Of a stretch of 64,000 bases of DNA, positions 41,339 through 49,927 are shown piece by piece. Source of the stretch: an uncultured Bacteroidota bacterium (GTDB taxonomy: Bacteria > Bacteroidota > Bacteroidia > Flavobacteriales > Flavobacteriaceae); NCBI GenBank assembly GCA_902560025.1, contig CACEKL010000004.1:4870-68869 (forward strand). Reading direction: 5' to 3'. The stretch's first letter is position 1. The number at the start of each line of letters is the position of its first letter. Under the pieces are notes generated by a model that did not search any database, was not told the DNA's origin, and saw nothing but the letters and a program-made list of their open reading frames with translations. The translations under genes and the position numbers were made by a program.

Positions 41339-41523
41339 TGACTGAGGAGTTCTTTTTTCAATGCCCTTATTGCTGGGAAGAAATATCAATGATATTTGAT
41401 AAATCACTTTATGAAGACTCTTATATTGAAGATTGTGAGGTTTGTTGTAATCCAATAGAGATAAAATATCAATCTGATGGTAATGATATAACAAATTTTT
41501 CTGCTATCTCAATTGAACAATAA
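41338..41523 (+). CDS. CPXCG-motif cysteine-rich protein
   Basis: 61 residues with FFFQCPYCWEEISMIFDKSL and IEDCEVCCNPIEIKYQSDG: two CxxC-type knuckles at about residues 9-12 and 34-37 form a zinc ribbon, as in the widespread 'CPXCG motif-containing cysteine-rich protein' family of proteobacteria and Bacteroidota. Function unknown; cytoplasmic. Confidence 0.82.
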   Translation: MTEEFFFQCPYCWEEISMIFDKSLYEDSYIEDCEVCCNPIEIKYQSDGNDITNFSAISIEQ

Positions 41524-41559
41524 TCTAAATACTTTATTTTTAACATTCATAAAATATAT

Positions 41560-42012
41560 ATGAGAAAAGAAGAGATAATAAATATTCAAAAGGAATGGGC
41601 CTCAGGAATAATCAAAATGGGGAGACTATCTAATGATAGAGAATCTCTAGAGTCATTTACTAGCGATTTTTTAGATAAAATTTATGACTTTCAGAATCAG
41701 GTACTTTTTAAACCTACCAAAGCTGCCAATGAACAGTTCAGAAACACAAAAGATTCTGCTTTTTCCTACTTTATTGCAGGTGATAGTAGAGTTTGTGAAG
41801 AAGATAATGGTTTTGCTTTATCAAACTGGTCAGAAATACTTTTTGATAACTCAAACATTATTATCAATGAAGATATCGCAATTGCAATGGGTAATTATAC
41901 TTTTAAAAATGAAACAAGCAACATTAAAGTAGAATATTCTTTTGTCTATAAAAAATATGGTGATGAAATAAAGGTTATCCTTCACCATTCATCACTTCCT
42001 TACAAAATATGA
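41560..42012 (+). CDS. NTF2-like cytoplasmic protein
   Basis: 150 residues, no signal. INIQKEWASGIIKMGRLSND, FYF-like strands, VCEEDNGFALSNWSEILFDN, AIAMGNYTFKN, and VEYSFVYKKYGDEIKVILHH followed by SSLPY. The ending HHSSLPY is typical of NTF2-like proteins often mislabelled phosphoribosyl-AMP cyclohydrolase; I make no enzymatic claim. It overlaps the aldo/keto reductase gene by 4 bases (ATGA). Confidence 0.65.
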   Translation: MRKEEIINIQKEWASGIIKMGRLSNDRESLESFTSDFLDKIYDFQNQVLFKPTKAANEQFRNTKDSAFSYFIAGDSRVCEEDNGFALSNWSEILFDNSNIIINEDIAIAMGNYTFKNETSNIKVEYSFVYKKYGDEIKVILHHSSLPYKI

Positions 42013-42863
42013 ATCTTTCAAGAATAATTTCAGGAACTATGAACTGGGGATCCTGGGGAGCTAATTACTCATCCAAGGAAATCTCAGAATTAATTAGGTG
42101 TGCATATGAAAATGGAATTAATTCATTTGACCATGCAGATATTTACGGAGGCTATACTACTGAAGAAGCATTTGGAAAAGCTTTTAAATTATCTGGAATA
42201 GAACGTGAAAAAGTCATTTTTATTTCAAAATGTGGTATTATGTATCCCTGCGAAAAGCTTCAAATTGATGTGAAACACTATGATTATTCCAAAAGCCATA
42301 TAATTAAGTCTGTTGAAAACTCACTAAATAACCTAAATACTGATTATCTTGATTACCTATTACTGCATAGGCCAAGTCCAATAATGAATATTAATGAAAT
42401 TGGTGATACTATAGATTACCTGATGGACAAAAAAATGATTAAATCATTTGGAGTATCCAACTTCACAGTTTCTCAGATGTCGCTGATCGAAAAACATTTA
42501 AAAATATCATTTAATCAAATTAATTTTTCTTTAACTAACTATGAACCCATGTTTGATGGAACACTTGATTATATGCAAATAAATAATATTAAACCAATGG
42601 CATATAGCCCTCTTGGCAACTTTTTTTCATCAGATAACAAGCTTTTAATTGAGAAAATTGAGAAAATGTGCTCTAAATATTCATGTAGTCAAGATGAAAT
42701 CTTAATAAGCTGGATACTTAAACATGAATCAAAAATTTACCCAGTAATTGGAACTACAAAAAAAGATAGAATAATAAGGTCATCTAAGGTTGAAGATATT
42801 GAAATTGAATTAATAGACTGGTTTGAACTGTTAGAAGCAAGTATGGGTAAAAGATTGCCTTAA
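42009..42863 (+). CDS. Aldo/keto reductase
   Basis: 284 residues. FDHADIYGGYTTEEAFGKAF contains the catalytic Asp and Tyr, VIFISKCGIM the Lys and YLLLHRPSP the His of the AKR tetrad; SFGVSNFT and MAYSPLGNF and WILKHESKIYPVIGTTKKDR form the NADPH site. The layout matches the YdhF-like group. Coupled with the NTF2-like gene at 41560; convergent with the CotH gene by 4 bases. Confidence 0.92.
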   Translation: MNLSRIISGTMNWGSWGANYSSKEISELIRCAYENGINSFDHADIYGGYTTEEAFGKAFKLSGIEREKVIFISKCGIMYPCEKLQIDVKHYDYSKSHIIKSVENSLNNLNTDYLDYLLLHRPSPIMNINEIGDTIDYLMDKKMIKSFGVSNFTVSQMSLIEKHLKISFNQINFSLTNYEPMFDGTLDYMQINNIKPMAYSPLGNFFSSDNKLLIEKIEKMCSKYSCSQDEILISWILKHESKIYPVIGTTKKDRIIRSSKVEDIEIELIDWFELLEASMGKRLP

Positions 42864-44257
42864 AAGTTGTTTATTTGACCATCCATCCAATTTAATCTTT
42901 GCGATATCCATCCTTTAAGAAAATCAATTTCTGAATCATGTGTTGCTCCTATAAAGTAATTTGGCCATACATATTGTCCAAGAATTGGCCATTTATAAAA
43001 ATTCTGCCTAATTGCGTTATTTGAATTAAGATATTCAACATAAGAATCAATTTGGCTTTCAATAGAGACATCACTTAATGTTGTTGATCTATATAATTGC
43101 CATTTATCCTTAAGTCTTTGCTTGAAATATACACTTTCCATAAGTCTTCTCCACCAAAATGGAACCTGCCAAATATCACCAGGACAAATAGAATTAAAGT
43201 TATAAAGCCAACCTTGAGTATTAGCCGCATCACAATAATCAGCATTCCCAAAAGCAAGATTAAAATCCCATATAGGACCCATCTTAATTTTTTGATCTAT
43301 ATCTACATTAATAAATGTGCTAAGCCTATATCCGTCAATGTTCTTTGTAATCTCGTTAATTATAAAGAAATCAATAAATGAATCAACATCAATTATTGAC
43401 TGGTAGCCTGTATCAGCATTATCAAAATTGTCAGATGCTAAAACTGTTTCAAATTGATTAATAATTGATGAAATATGATCTTTCTGATTATTGAAAATAT
43501 CTTTTGGTTTTGGATAGTGATATATAAAATATATTGGTGAGTCATCTGAAAGGTATCCGTTTTCATCATATGTAGATCTAAATGAAAATGAATCATCATA
43601 ACATGTATTACAAGCTTCACCATCACCTGTTGGTTTATCAATTTTGATTATATAACCACCATTAACACTATCACCTTCAAGCTTTGTAATATTAACTCTA
43701 TTCTCGTCTCTTTTAATTTTTTCCATCAAAACATAAAGTCCATTGTAATCATTATTGATATACAGATCATAAAACTTTACTTTACTTGCCTTGTATCCAA
43801 TTGAGTTCGATAGATCAAAAGTTAATTTATTTCTAATTAGAGATTTATCCGAATATGGTCCATAAAGAATCCAGTCCTCTTCAGCAGGAAACCCCCCAAG
43901 ATTAACATCTATATCATCTTGCCAATCTGAACTTCTTGTCTCAAAGCCATATGATTTTTTTGGAAACATTTGAGATGAACTTCCTCTAATTTCTATACCT
44001 ATCTTATATTTAATCTCTTCATTGTCTTCAACAACACTTAGATCAGCATTTATCTTTGGCTCGTCAATGATTTCTTGCCCGTTAGTCGAAATGAACATTC
44101 TGGGGAAGTTATTTTCTTCTTGCTCGTTATCATAAAATGTAATTACTTCAGACTCAATATTTGTTAAATCAAGCTTCTCAGGACCGCTACAGGAGATTAA
44201 AAATAAACTTAGTGTAGAAAAAAAACTATATTTAATTAGATTGGAATAACTCATCAT
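42860..44257 (-). CDS. CotH-family protein kinase-like lipoprotein
   Basis: 465 residues with lipobox LFLISC (about Cys23; two consecutive ATGs). IGIEIRGSSSQMFPKKSYGF, LGGFPAEEDWILYGPYSDKS, NKLTFDLSNSIGYKASKVKF, YVLMEKIKRDENRVNITKL and KMGPIWDFNLAFGNADYC match CotH: RGxSS, the Lys/Glu pair and the DFNxAxG metal-binding motif are in place. Spore CotH proteins phosphorylate coat proteins; surface-lipoprotein relatives in Bacteroidota are uncharacterised. It overlaps the PCD gene by 26 bases. Confidence 0.88.
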   Translation of the reverse strand: MMSYSNLIKYSFFSTLSLFLISCSGPEKLDLTNIESEVITFYDNEQEENNFPRMFISTNGQEIIDEPKINADLSVVEDNEEIKYKIGIEIRGSSSQMFPKKSYGFETRSSDWQDDIDVNLGGFPAEEDWILYGPYSDKSLIRNKLTFDLSNSIGYKASKVKFYDLYINNDYNGLYVLMEKIKRDENRVNITKLEGDSVNGGYIIKIDKPTGDGEACNTCYDDSFSFRSTYDENGYLSDDSPIYFIYHYPKPKDIFNNQKDHISSIINQFETVLASDNFDNADTGYQSIIDVDSFIDFFIINEITKNIDGYRLSTFINVDIDQKIKMGPIWDFNLAFGNADYCDAANTQGWLYNFNSICPGDIWQVPFWWRRLMESVYFKQRLKDKWQLYRSTTLSDVSIESQIDSYVEYLNSNNAIRQNFYKWPILGQYVWPNYFIGATHDSEIDFLKGWISQRLNWMDGQINNF

Positions 44258-44531
44258 AAGTGTCTTCTATAAAATTTGCTAACTCAAAATCTAGAACTGT
44301 AATTCCTCCAACGCTATGGGTTGACAACTCAAATTCAATGGTATCGTAGTCAATTATCATCTTTGGGTGATGATTAATTTGTTCTGATTTGTCAGATACC
44401 AAATTTGAAAAGCTCATAACATCCATAAAAGAGTTTAGTTTATAAACTCTAGACAATAAACTATCATTGAGGTTCCAATTATTTAGTTTAATTAGTTCAG
44501 CTTCAATTTGGGTAGCAGTTAGTTTGTCCAA
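44232..44531 (-). CDS. Pterin-4a-carbinolamine dehydratase
   Basis: 99 residues, the normal family size. QINHHPKMIIDYDTIEFELS and THSVGGITVLDFELANFIED contain the HHPxxxxxYxxVxxxLxTHxxGGxTxxDxxLA signature of PCD (PhhB-like), with the catalytic His pair and the acid. It recycles tetrahydropterin after aromatic hydroxylation, though no hydroxylase is in the window; it can also bind other pterins. Overlaps CotH on the same strand. Confidence 0.9.
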   Translation of the reverse strand: MDKLTATQIEAELIKLNNWNLNDSLLSRVYKLNSFMDVMSFSNLVSDKSEQINHHPKMIIDYDTIEFELSTHSVGGITVLDFELANFIEDTYDELFQSN

Positions 44532-44532
44532 G

Positions 44533-44727
44533 CTATTTTGAATTTAGATATTTCCAAATATAATATATAGGTATTAATATTACAGCAAAGATTATTGCAT
44601 AAAAAAGGAAATATGCAATCAATATTAATATAAAACACACGAATATAATTCTAATGATAATAGACAATAATGGATTAGACATTATATCATAGTAAGCATT
44701 AATCACTAAGTCCTTTAACTTTTCCAT
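44533..44727 (-). CDS. Small membrane protein (64 aa)
   Basis: An amphipathic head (MEKLKDLVINAYYDIMSNPL) is followed by a long hydrophobic stretch (IIIRIIFVCFILILIAYFLF, YAIIFAVILIPIYYIWKYL). It sits between the glycosylase and PCD genes on the same strand, 1 base from the PCD start. Confidence 0.55.
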   Translation of the reverse strand: MEKLKDLVINAYYDIMSNPLLSIIIRIIFVCFILILIAYFLFYAIIFAVILIPIYYIWKYLNSK

Positions 44728-44745
44728 TAGGGTAAAATTAATACA

Positions 44746-45363
44746 TTATGAGTAAAAATAACCTTCCTCTATGGATTTCCATAAAAGAAGTGAGGCAACA
44801 GTTTTATATGGTGACCAAGAGTCAATTAATTTGTCAAGATCATTTGTTTGTTTTAAATCAATATTATAATTTCTTTTTATACTATTCATAAGTGCAAGAT
44901 CACCTTTAGAAAAGATGTCAATTCTAAGAAGCACAAACATTAGAAACATTTCTGATGACCACAAACCGATACCCTTTATTTTTGTTAACTCTGTAATCAC
45001 ATTCTCACTAGTGGCAGATTTGAAGTCAAAACTTGAGGAATCAAAATATTCGTAGACGTTCTTTATGTATTCTGCTTTTCTATATGAGACACCTACTGAT
45101 TTCAGTTCGTTTAAATCAATATTAAGAACCTCATTATTACTTAAGTTGGTAATTTTCAATTTAAATCTCTCTTTAATCTTAATTGCAGCTTTAAAACTGA
45201 CTTGTTGTTCGATTATTAGATAAGAAAGTGCTTTTGCAAAATTATCATCTTGCCTTTCGTTAATATCAATTTCATTTGAGAATCTATCGATAAGAAATTT
45301 TAAACATTCATCTTTAGAGAGGAAACTATAAGCTTTTTTTAACGTTTGAGGGTTGAGTTCCAT
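44746..45363 (-). CDS. HhH-GPD DNA glycosylase (3-methyladenine, AlkA-like)
   Basis: 205 residues from the ATG at 45363. KALSYLIIEQQVSFKAAIKI opens the HhH-GPD domain, TKIKGIGLWSSEMFLMFVL is the helix-hairpin-helix, and FSKGDLALMNSIKRNY carries the catalytic Asp; SPYKTVASLLLWKS ends it. No iron-sulfur cluster cysteines, so it is of the AlkA type for alkylated bases rather than Nth or MutY. First gene of an operon with the 64-aa membrane protein, PCD and CotH. Confidence 0.85.
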   Translation of the reverse strand: MELNPQTLKKAYSFLSKDECLKFLIDRFSNEIDINERQDDNFAKALSYLIIEQQVSFKAAIKIKERFKLKITNLSNNEVLNIDLNELKSVGVSYRKAEYIKNVYEYFDSSSFDFKSATSENVITELTKIKGIGLWSSEMFLMFVLLRIDIFSKGDLALMNSIKRNYNIDLKQTNDLDKLIDSWSPYKTVASLLLWKSIEEGYFYS

Positions 45364-45389
45364 ATTCAAAAAAAAACGATATTTGCATT

Positions 45390-45827
45390 ATGAAAAAAAT
45401 AATTTTAACATTATCACTTCTTCTTTTTGCTTGTAACCAAGATACAAAAGAAAAACTTGTAGTATATCAATCTCCAACATGTGGATGTTGTTCAGGATGG
45501 GTAGCAAATATGGAACAAAATGGTTTTAATGTAGAAGCCATTAAGACAAATGACATGTATAACACTAAAGTTAATGCCGGTATTGATATGAGCTTATCAT
45601 CATGCCACACTGGTTTTATTTCAGGTTATTTTATTGAAGGTCACGTTCCTCATGATGCAATAACTAAGCTATTATCTGAAAAGCCTGATATCAAAGGTAT
45701 TACAGTTCCTGGAATGCCTGCTGGTATTAATGTTCCAGGAATGGAAGTATCTGATGAAAGAGCAAAGTTTGATGTACTTGCAGTAAATAATGATGGATCA
45801 ACTTTTATCTGGAAACAGTACGAATAA
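45390..45827 (+). CDS. DUF411 metal-binding lipoprotein
   Basis: 145 residues with lipobox SLLLFAC (about Cys15). VVYQSPTCGCCSGWVANMEQ, MSSCHTGFISGYFIEGHVP and PGMPAGINVPGMEVSDERAK are the DUF411 signature, with the CGCC and CHT cysteines suited to copper or other soft-metal binding. Members are near copper or arsenic resistance genes in many genomes; no such genes flank it here. Followed by a small lipoprotein after 1 base. Confidence 0.88.
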   Translation: MKKIILTLSLLLFACNQDTKEKLVVYQSPTCGCCSGWVANMEQNGFNVEAIKTNDMYNTKVNAGIDMSLSSCHTGFISGYFIEGHVPHDAITKLLSEKPDIKGITVPGMPAGINVPGMEVSDERAKFDVLAVNNDGSTFIWKQYE

Positions 45828-45828
45828 A

Positions 45829-46074
45829 GTGAGATTTTTTTATTTAGCAACTTTATCACTGATTATTTTCTCTTGTAGTAAAAAAGAAAGATGCTATACC
45901 ATTGAGGGAAAAGAGATTATTAATGGCGAATTCTACTTTCTATTAGATAATGACATGGACTATCAAACTTCAAACAACACTTTAAGTAGTGGTGTTCCTG
46001 ATCCTTATGGAACAGGTAAGGTGGATGAAGAAACATATAATTCAGTTGCAGTTGGAGATAAATATTGCTTGTAA
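45829..46074 (+). CDS. Small lipoprotein (81 aa, GTG start)
   Basis: The GTG at 45829 gives RFFYLATLSLIIFSC, a short lipoprotein signal with Cys at residue 16; upstream codons overlap the DUF411 gene. The mature part is CYTIEGKEIINGEFYFLLDN with GVPDPYGTGKVDEETYNS and VAVGDKYCL: a small beta-sandwich-like domain with a cysteine at each end that could form a disulfide. Ends at the terminator at 46080. Confidence 0.6.
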   Translation: MRFFYLATLSLIIFSCSKKERCYTIEGKEIINGEFYFLLDNDMDYQTSNNTLSSGVPDPYGTGKVDEETYNSVAVGDKYCL

Positions 46075-46079
46075 AGAAA

Positions 46080-46113
46080 AAACCTGCCTAAAAAACCATA
46101 AAAAGGCAGGTTT
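46080..46113 (+). terminator. Terminator-like hairpin after the 45829 gene
   Basis: AAACCTGCCT pairs with AGGCAGGTTT over a 14-base A-rich loop. Only three T residues follow, so it may be an inefficient terminator. Confidence 0.65.
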
Positions 46114-46156
46114 GCAAATCAGATACTACATTTAAGTAGCGAACATAAACTAGGTT

Positions 46157-46180
46157 AATTGTACACGATTGTGTATAATT
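46157..46180. promoter_or_regulatory. 24-bp palindrome upstream of the DUF255 gene
   Basis: The arms AATTGTACAC and GTGTATAATT match in 9 of 10 positions around a 4-base centre (gatt). Such a symmetric sequence is typical of an operator for a dimeric regulator; no regulator is encoded nearby. A second, weaker palindrome (TTTCATA/TATGAAA with the same gatt centre) lies at 46234-46251. Confidence 0.45.
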
Positions 46181-46294
46181 CTGCGTTAAATTTACAAGTA
46201 GAAAGAAGTTAACTAGAAAAGAGAGTAATAAATTTTCATAGATTTATGAAATCAAAAAAAAAATATTAGATTTTTTGATAAATTAATTTTTAAA

Positions 46295-48418
46295 ATGGGA
46301 AAAAATAAGAATTTGAAAACTTACAGCTTCTTTAACTTAAAATTATATAGTTTATTTTTATGTCTTATATATTCATGTAATTCAGGTGTGACATCAGAGA
46401 GCATTAATAAAAATCAACTTGGTAAGGAAACAAGTCTTTACTTAAAACAACACTCTGAGAATCCTATAAATTGGCAAAGATGGTCAAACTCTTTATTTGA
46501 CGTCTCTAAAGACCTGGATAAGCTTCTTGTTATAAGTATTGGTTACTCTAGCTGTCATTGGTGTCATGTGATGGAAGAAGAAACTTTTGCAAATGACTCA
46601 ATTGCAAAAGTAATGAATGAGAACTTCATTAATGTTAAAGTTGATAGAGAAGAAAATCCAGATGTAGATCAAGTCTATATGACTGCATCCCAGCTAATGA
46701 CAGGAATGGGTGGATGGCCGCTTAATGTTATTACATTACCTGACGGAAGCCCAATATATGCAGGAACTTACCACACTACTGCTCAATGGGATGATATTTT
46801 GAAAAGGATTATTAGATTAAAGAGAGACAATTACGATGGTCTAAAAGAGATAGCTAATAATGTTAAAGAAGGTGTGACAGACATAAATACAATAAAAAAG
46901 CAGGAAGAAGTTTCAGTATTTGATAGTCAATATCTTGACAATAATTTAAATAGTTGGAGAGAAAAATGGGACTTGGTTAATGGTGGAGATATAGCACAAC
47001 AGAAATTTGTTTCACCATCGAAATATTTATTTCTCCTCAATTATGGTAGGTTATATAAAGACAAAGGTGTTTTAGATCATGTTGAAAATACTCTTGACAT
47101 TATTGCATACAGTGGTTTAAATGATTTTGTTGAAGGAGGGTTTTATAGGTATACAGTTGAGGATGAATGGAAGATACCACACTTTGAAAAAATGCTATAT
47201 GATCAAGCTCAAATGATAAGCCTTTATTCCAAGGCATATAAAATATTTAAAAAAGAATCATACAAAGATGTTGTCTATAAAACAATTTCTTTCCTTCAGT
47301 CTAAATTATCAACTAAAAACAATCTATTTTTCGCAGCAATGGATGCAGATACAGATGGCGAAGAGGGAAAGTACTATTCATTTCAAAAAGAAGAACTAGA
47401 AAAGATTTCAGGTAGTACAGATTTTGAATTATTTACAAGCTACTATAACATTGAACTCAGTAATCCATGGGAAGATGATAAATATTTACTTCTTCCAAAT
47501 GAATATTCACTAGAAGATGATTGGATTAACTTAAATAATATTAGCACAAGCGAGCTTGATGATTTTAAATCTGAGTGGATAAAAAATATTTTAGAGATTA
47601 AATCAAAAAGAACTAAACCAAGAATCGATGATAAAATAATTATATCCTGGAATTCTCTTGCTATAATTGGCTTAATTGATGCTTATGAAGCTTTTAAAGA
47701 TGATGATTTTTTGAATCTAGCTGTTAATATGTTTGATGAGCTTGAAAAAAATTCTTTCAGAAAAAATAAACTAATACATACTTATAAAGAGAATCAGTAT
47801 CAAGAAGGAGTACTTGAAGACTATGCATATTTTTCAAAAGCCTCTATGAAACTTTTTCAAGCTACAGGACTCGAATCTTATTTTAATTTTTCAAAAAAAA
47901 TAACTGATCAAGCACTAGAAATATATAAAGACAATAATTCTGATCTTTTATTTTACAGCAACAATGAAGAGCTCTTTTCAAAAGTAATATCAATTGATGA
48001 CGGAGTAATACCCTCCCCTAACTCAATAATTGCTGAGCAACTTTATAATATTGGACATGTAATATTTGATGATTATTATCTGGATTTATCTGACAAGATG
48101 GTATCATCTGTAAAAGATATTATTGACGGTAACATTAACTCCTATTCTGTTTGGGCAAATAATATCCTAAATAGAGTTGAGTCTTTCTATGAAATTGCTG
48201 TAATTGGTCCAAATGCGAAAGATGTAACAGATAATATTTCAAAGACTTTTATTCCTAATACTATAGTAGTTCAATCAAATATTGAAAGTGAAATTCCTTT
48301 ATTCATTGATAGATATTTTGAGGATGAAACCTATATTTATGTATGTCAAAACAAAACTTGTCAAAGGCCAGAGACCAATATAAAGCTTGCACTTGATCAA
48401 GTTCCGTATATCTATTAA
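46295..48418 (+). CDS. DUF255 thioredoxin-domain lipoprotein (YyaL/SSP411-like)
   Basis: 707 residues with lipobox IYSC (Cys28). SLYLKQHSENPINWQRWS and SIGYSSCHWCHVMEEETFAN (Cys87, Cys90) and NEENPDVDQVYMTASQLMTG are the DUF255 signature; DADTDGEEGKYYSFQKEEL and KIISWNSLAIIGLIDAYEAF represent the following (alpha/alpha)6-like region. The family is thioredoxin-fold plus glycosidase-like barrel with unclear function. Unlike most cytoplasmic relatives this one is a predicted lipoprotein. Confidence 0.9.
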   Translation: MGKNKNLKTYSFFNLKLYSLFLCLIYSCNSGVTSESINKNQLGKETSLYLKQHSENPINWQRWSNSLFDVSKDLDKLLVISIGYSSCHWCHVMEEETFANDSIAKVMNENFINVKVDREENPDVDQVYMTASQLMTGMGGWPLNVITLPDGSPIYAGTYHTTAQWDDILKRIIRLKRDNYDGLKEIANNVKEGVTDINTIKKQEEVSVFDSQYLDNNLNSWREKWDLVNGGDIAQQKFVSPSKYLFLLNYGRLYKDKGVLDHVENTLDIIAYSGLNDFVEGGFYRYTVEDEWKIPHFEKMLYDQAQMISLYSKAYKIFKKESYKDVVYKTISFLQSKLSTKNNLFFAAMDADTDGEEGKYYSFQKEELEKISGSTDFELFTSYYNIELSNPWEDDKYLLLPNEYSLEDDWINLNNISTSELDDFKSEWIKNILEIKSKRTKPRIDDKIIISWNSLAIIGLIDAYEAFKDDDFLNLAVNMFDELEKNSFRKNKLIHTYKENQYQEGVLEDYAYFSKASMKLFQATGLESYFNFSKKITDQALEIYKDNNSDLLFYSNNEELFSKVISIDDGVIPSPNSIIAEQLYNIGHVIFDDYYLDLSDKMVSSVKDIIDGNINSYSVWANNILNRVESFYEIAVIGPNAKDVTDNISKTFIPNTIVVQSNIESEIPLFIDRYFEDETYIYVCQNKTCQRPETNIKLALDQVPYIY

Positions 48419-48419
48419 T

Positions 48420-48845
48420 ATGAAAAAAATTAACTATATCTCAGTTCTTTTATTGTCAATTATTTTTATTGGTTGTTCTAATAAAGAGAAAACAAATGAC
48501 TGTTCAACTTTTTTAGAGTGCTTGGACGGCACTTATTGGACAACTAATAATAATCAATCAATATGGACATTTAACGACAATCAAAAAGGTGCGTATTTGG
48601 AGGTATATATATCTGGATATAATTGCTATAGTTATGAGAATAACTTCATTGTAGATGCAGAGTTTAAATACCAAACTAAAATAAACTTATCTGAAGACTT
48701 TAATGGGGCTAACTGGTTATATACCATACTTAATGATACTGTTGTTGAAAAAACTAAAGCAACAGGTGGAAATACAATCTACTTTTACAAAACTGATGAG
48801 TCTTATCTTGATGACCTTTTAGAGCTTGATGAATGTAATTACTAA
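48420..48845 (+). CDS. Lipoprotein of unknown function (141 aa)
   Basis: The start at 48420 gives MKKINYISVLLLSIIFIGC with a lipobox (Cys19); an 11-codon extension would overlap the previous gene's end. LDGTYWTTNNNQSIWTFNDN and YLEVYISGYNCYSYENNFIV suggest a beta-barrel fold. It begins 2 bases after the DUF255 gene and is convergent with 48842. No family recognised. Confidence 0.6.
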   Translation: MKKINYISVLLLSIIFIGCSNKEKTNDCSTFLECLDGTYWTTNNNQSIWTFNDNQKGAYLEVYISGYNCYSYENNFIVDAEFKYQTKINLSEDFNGANWLYTILNDTVVEKTKATGGNTIYFYKTDESYLDDLLELDECNY

Positions 48846-49927
48846 AGTTTTATAAATATCTTCTTTTTAAACAGATAATATGCAGGCACATATATAATCA
48901 TTACATAAATGATTGCATATATTAGAGAAGCTAGTTTAGGAAATATTCCAATATTAATAAAGGTATCTACAAATAGAGAGTTTAACTCAACTCCTAAAAC
49001 CCTATCACTGTAGAATATAGATGTTAGCACGCCTGCTAAAACATAAGTGAAAATTGAATTTGTTCCAAACACTTGTGACATCTTAAATTTCTTGTAACCA
49101 TTAACATCTATAAGATACGTAAAAGCGGCAGTTAACATAAAAGACATACCAGCCATTAAGAATGTATAGGATGTACTCCAAAGATTTTTATTGACAGGAA
49201 AAGACCAGCTAAAAAAGTCTCCTACAAAAACCAGCATTAGACCAATTGAGAATAGCTTAATAATTTTGTCCTTTATATTTATTTTACTTACAAGAATTGA
49301 ACCAGCAATTAATCCAAAAACACCTGTAATAATTGACGGTATTGTAGTAAGGATGCCCTCTGGATCCCATGTATCTTGCCACATTACTCCTGGTAAGTAT
49401 TTATTATCAATGTAATGTGCTAAATTAAGTTCAGGAACGCTTAAATCTGGTTGTCCTATACCTGGCACTGGAACATATAACATAATAGCCCAATAAAGAA
49501 CGAGTGTTATGAAGGATAAATAAATAAAGTATTTCTTTTCAATAAACAAGTATATAAAGCCACAGAACAAGAAAACAAAAGATATTCTTTGTAGAACACC
49601 AGTCCACCTAATATTTTCAAAATCAAAATCAGGGAATACCCATAAAAAGACTCCAACAAGATAAATCTTTAATGCTCTCCAAATAATCTTTTTCATAACT
49701 TGATTTTTATTAAAATCACTCTTTCTATTATTCAGAGATAGTACAATTGAAACTCCAACAATAAATAAAAAATTTGGAAAAATATAATCAGTAGGAGTTA
49801 AACCATTCCAATCAGCATGAAGAAGTGGAGCATAAACGTGACTCCAAGAACCAGGTGTATTAACTATAATCATAAAGATTAAAGTCATTCCTCTTAGCAC
49901 ATCAATTGAGAGTAGTCTTTTATTCAT
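48842..49927 (-). CDS. HGSNAT-like acyltransferase (DUF5009) membrane protein
   Basis: 361 residues from ATG 49927 (8-base overlap with the GH20 stop). LLSIDVLRGMTLIFMIIVN at the N-terminus, TDYIFPNFLFIVGVSIVLSL, WTGVLQRISFVFLFCGFIY and DPEGILTTIPSIITGVFGL are the DUF5009/heparan-alpha-glucosaminide acetyltransferase signature. Members acetylate or transfer acyl groups on glucosamine-type sugars across the membrane. Last gene of the PUL read from SusC; it may modify or release acetyl groups of the imported amino sugar. That role is inference. Confidence 0.85.
   Translation of the reverse strand: MNKRLLSIDVLRGMTLIFMIIVNTPGSWSHVYAPLLHADWNGLTPTDYIFPNFLFIVGVSIVLSLNNRKSDFNKNQVMKKIIWRALKIYLVGVFLWVFPDFDFENIRWTGVLQRISFVFLFCGFIYLFIEKKYFIYLSFITLVLYWAIMLYVPVPGIGQPDLSVPELNLAHYIDNKYLPGVMWQDTWDPEGILTTIPSIITGVFGLIAGSILVSKINIKDKIIKLFSIGLMLVFVGDFFSWSFPVNKNLWSTSYTFLMAGMSFMLTAAFTYLIDVNGYKKFKMSQVFGTNSIFTYVLAGVLTSIFYSDRVLGVELNSLFVDTFINIGIFPKLASLIYAIIYVMIIYVPAYYLFKKKIFIKL

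Noticed and set aside
45375..45389. Promoter GATATTTGC immediately before the DUF411 gene
   Set aside because: It matches the TAnnTTTG box in 7 of 8 positions but sits only 4 bases from the ATG, so it is too close to be confident.
46114..46294. tRNA or other conserved RNA in the gap before the DUF255 gene
   Set aside because: No cloverleaf, T-loop (GTTCGA) or acceptor pairing is visible; only the palindromes are present. No tRNA or rRNA signature was noticed elsewhere either.
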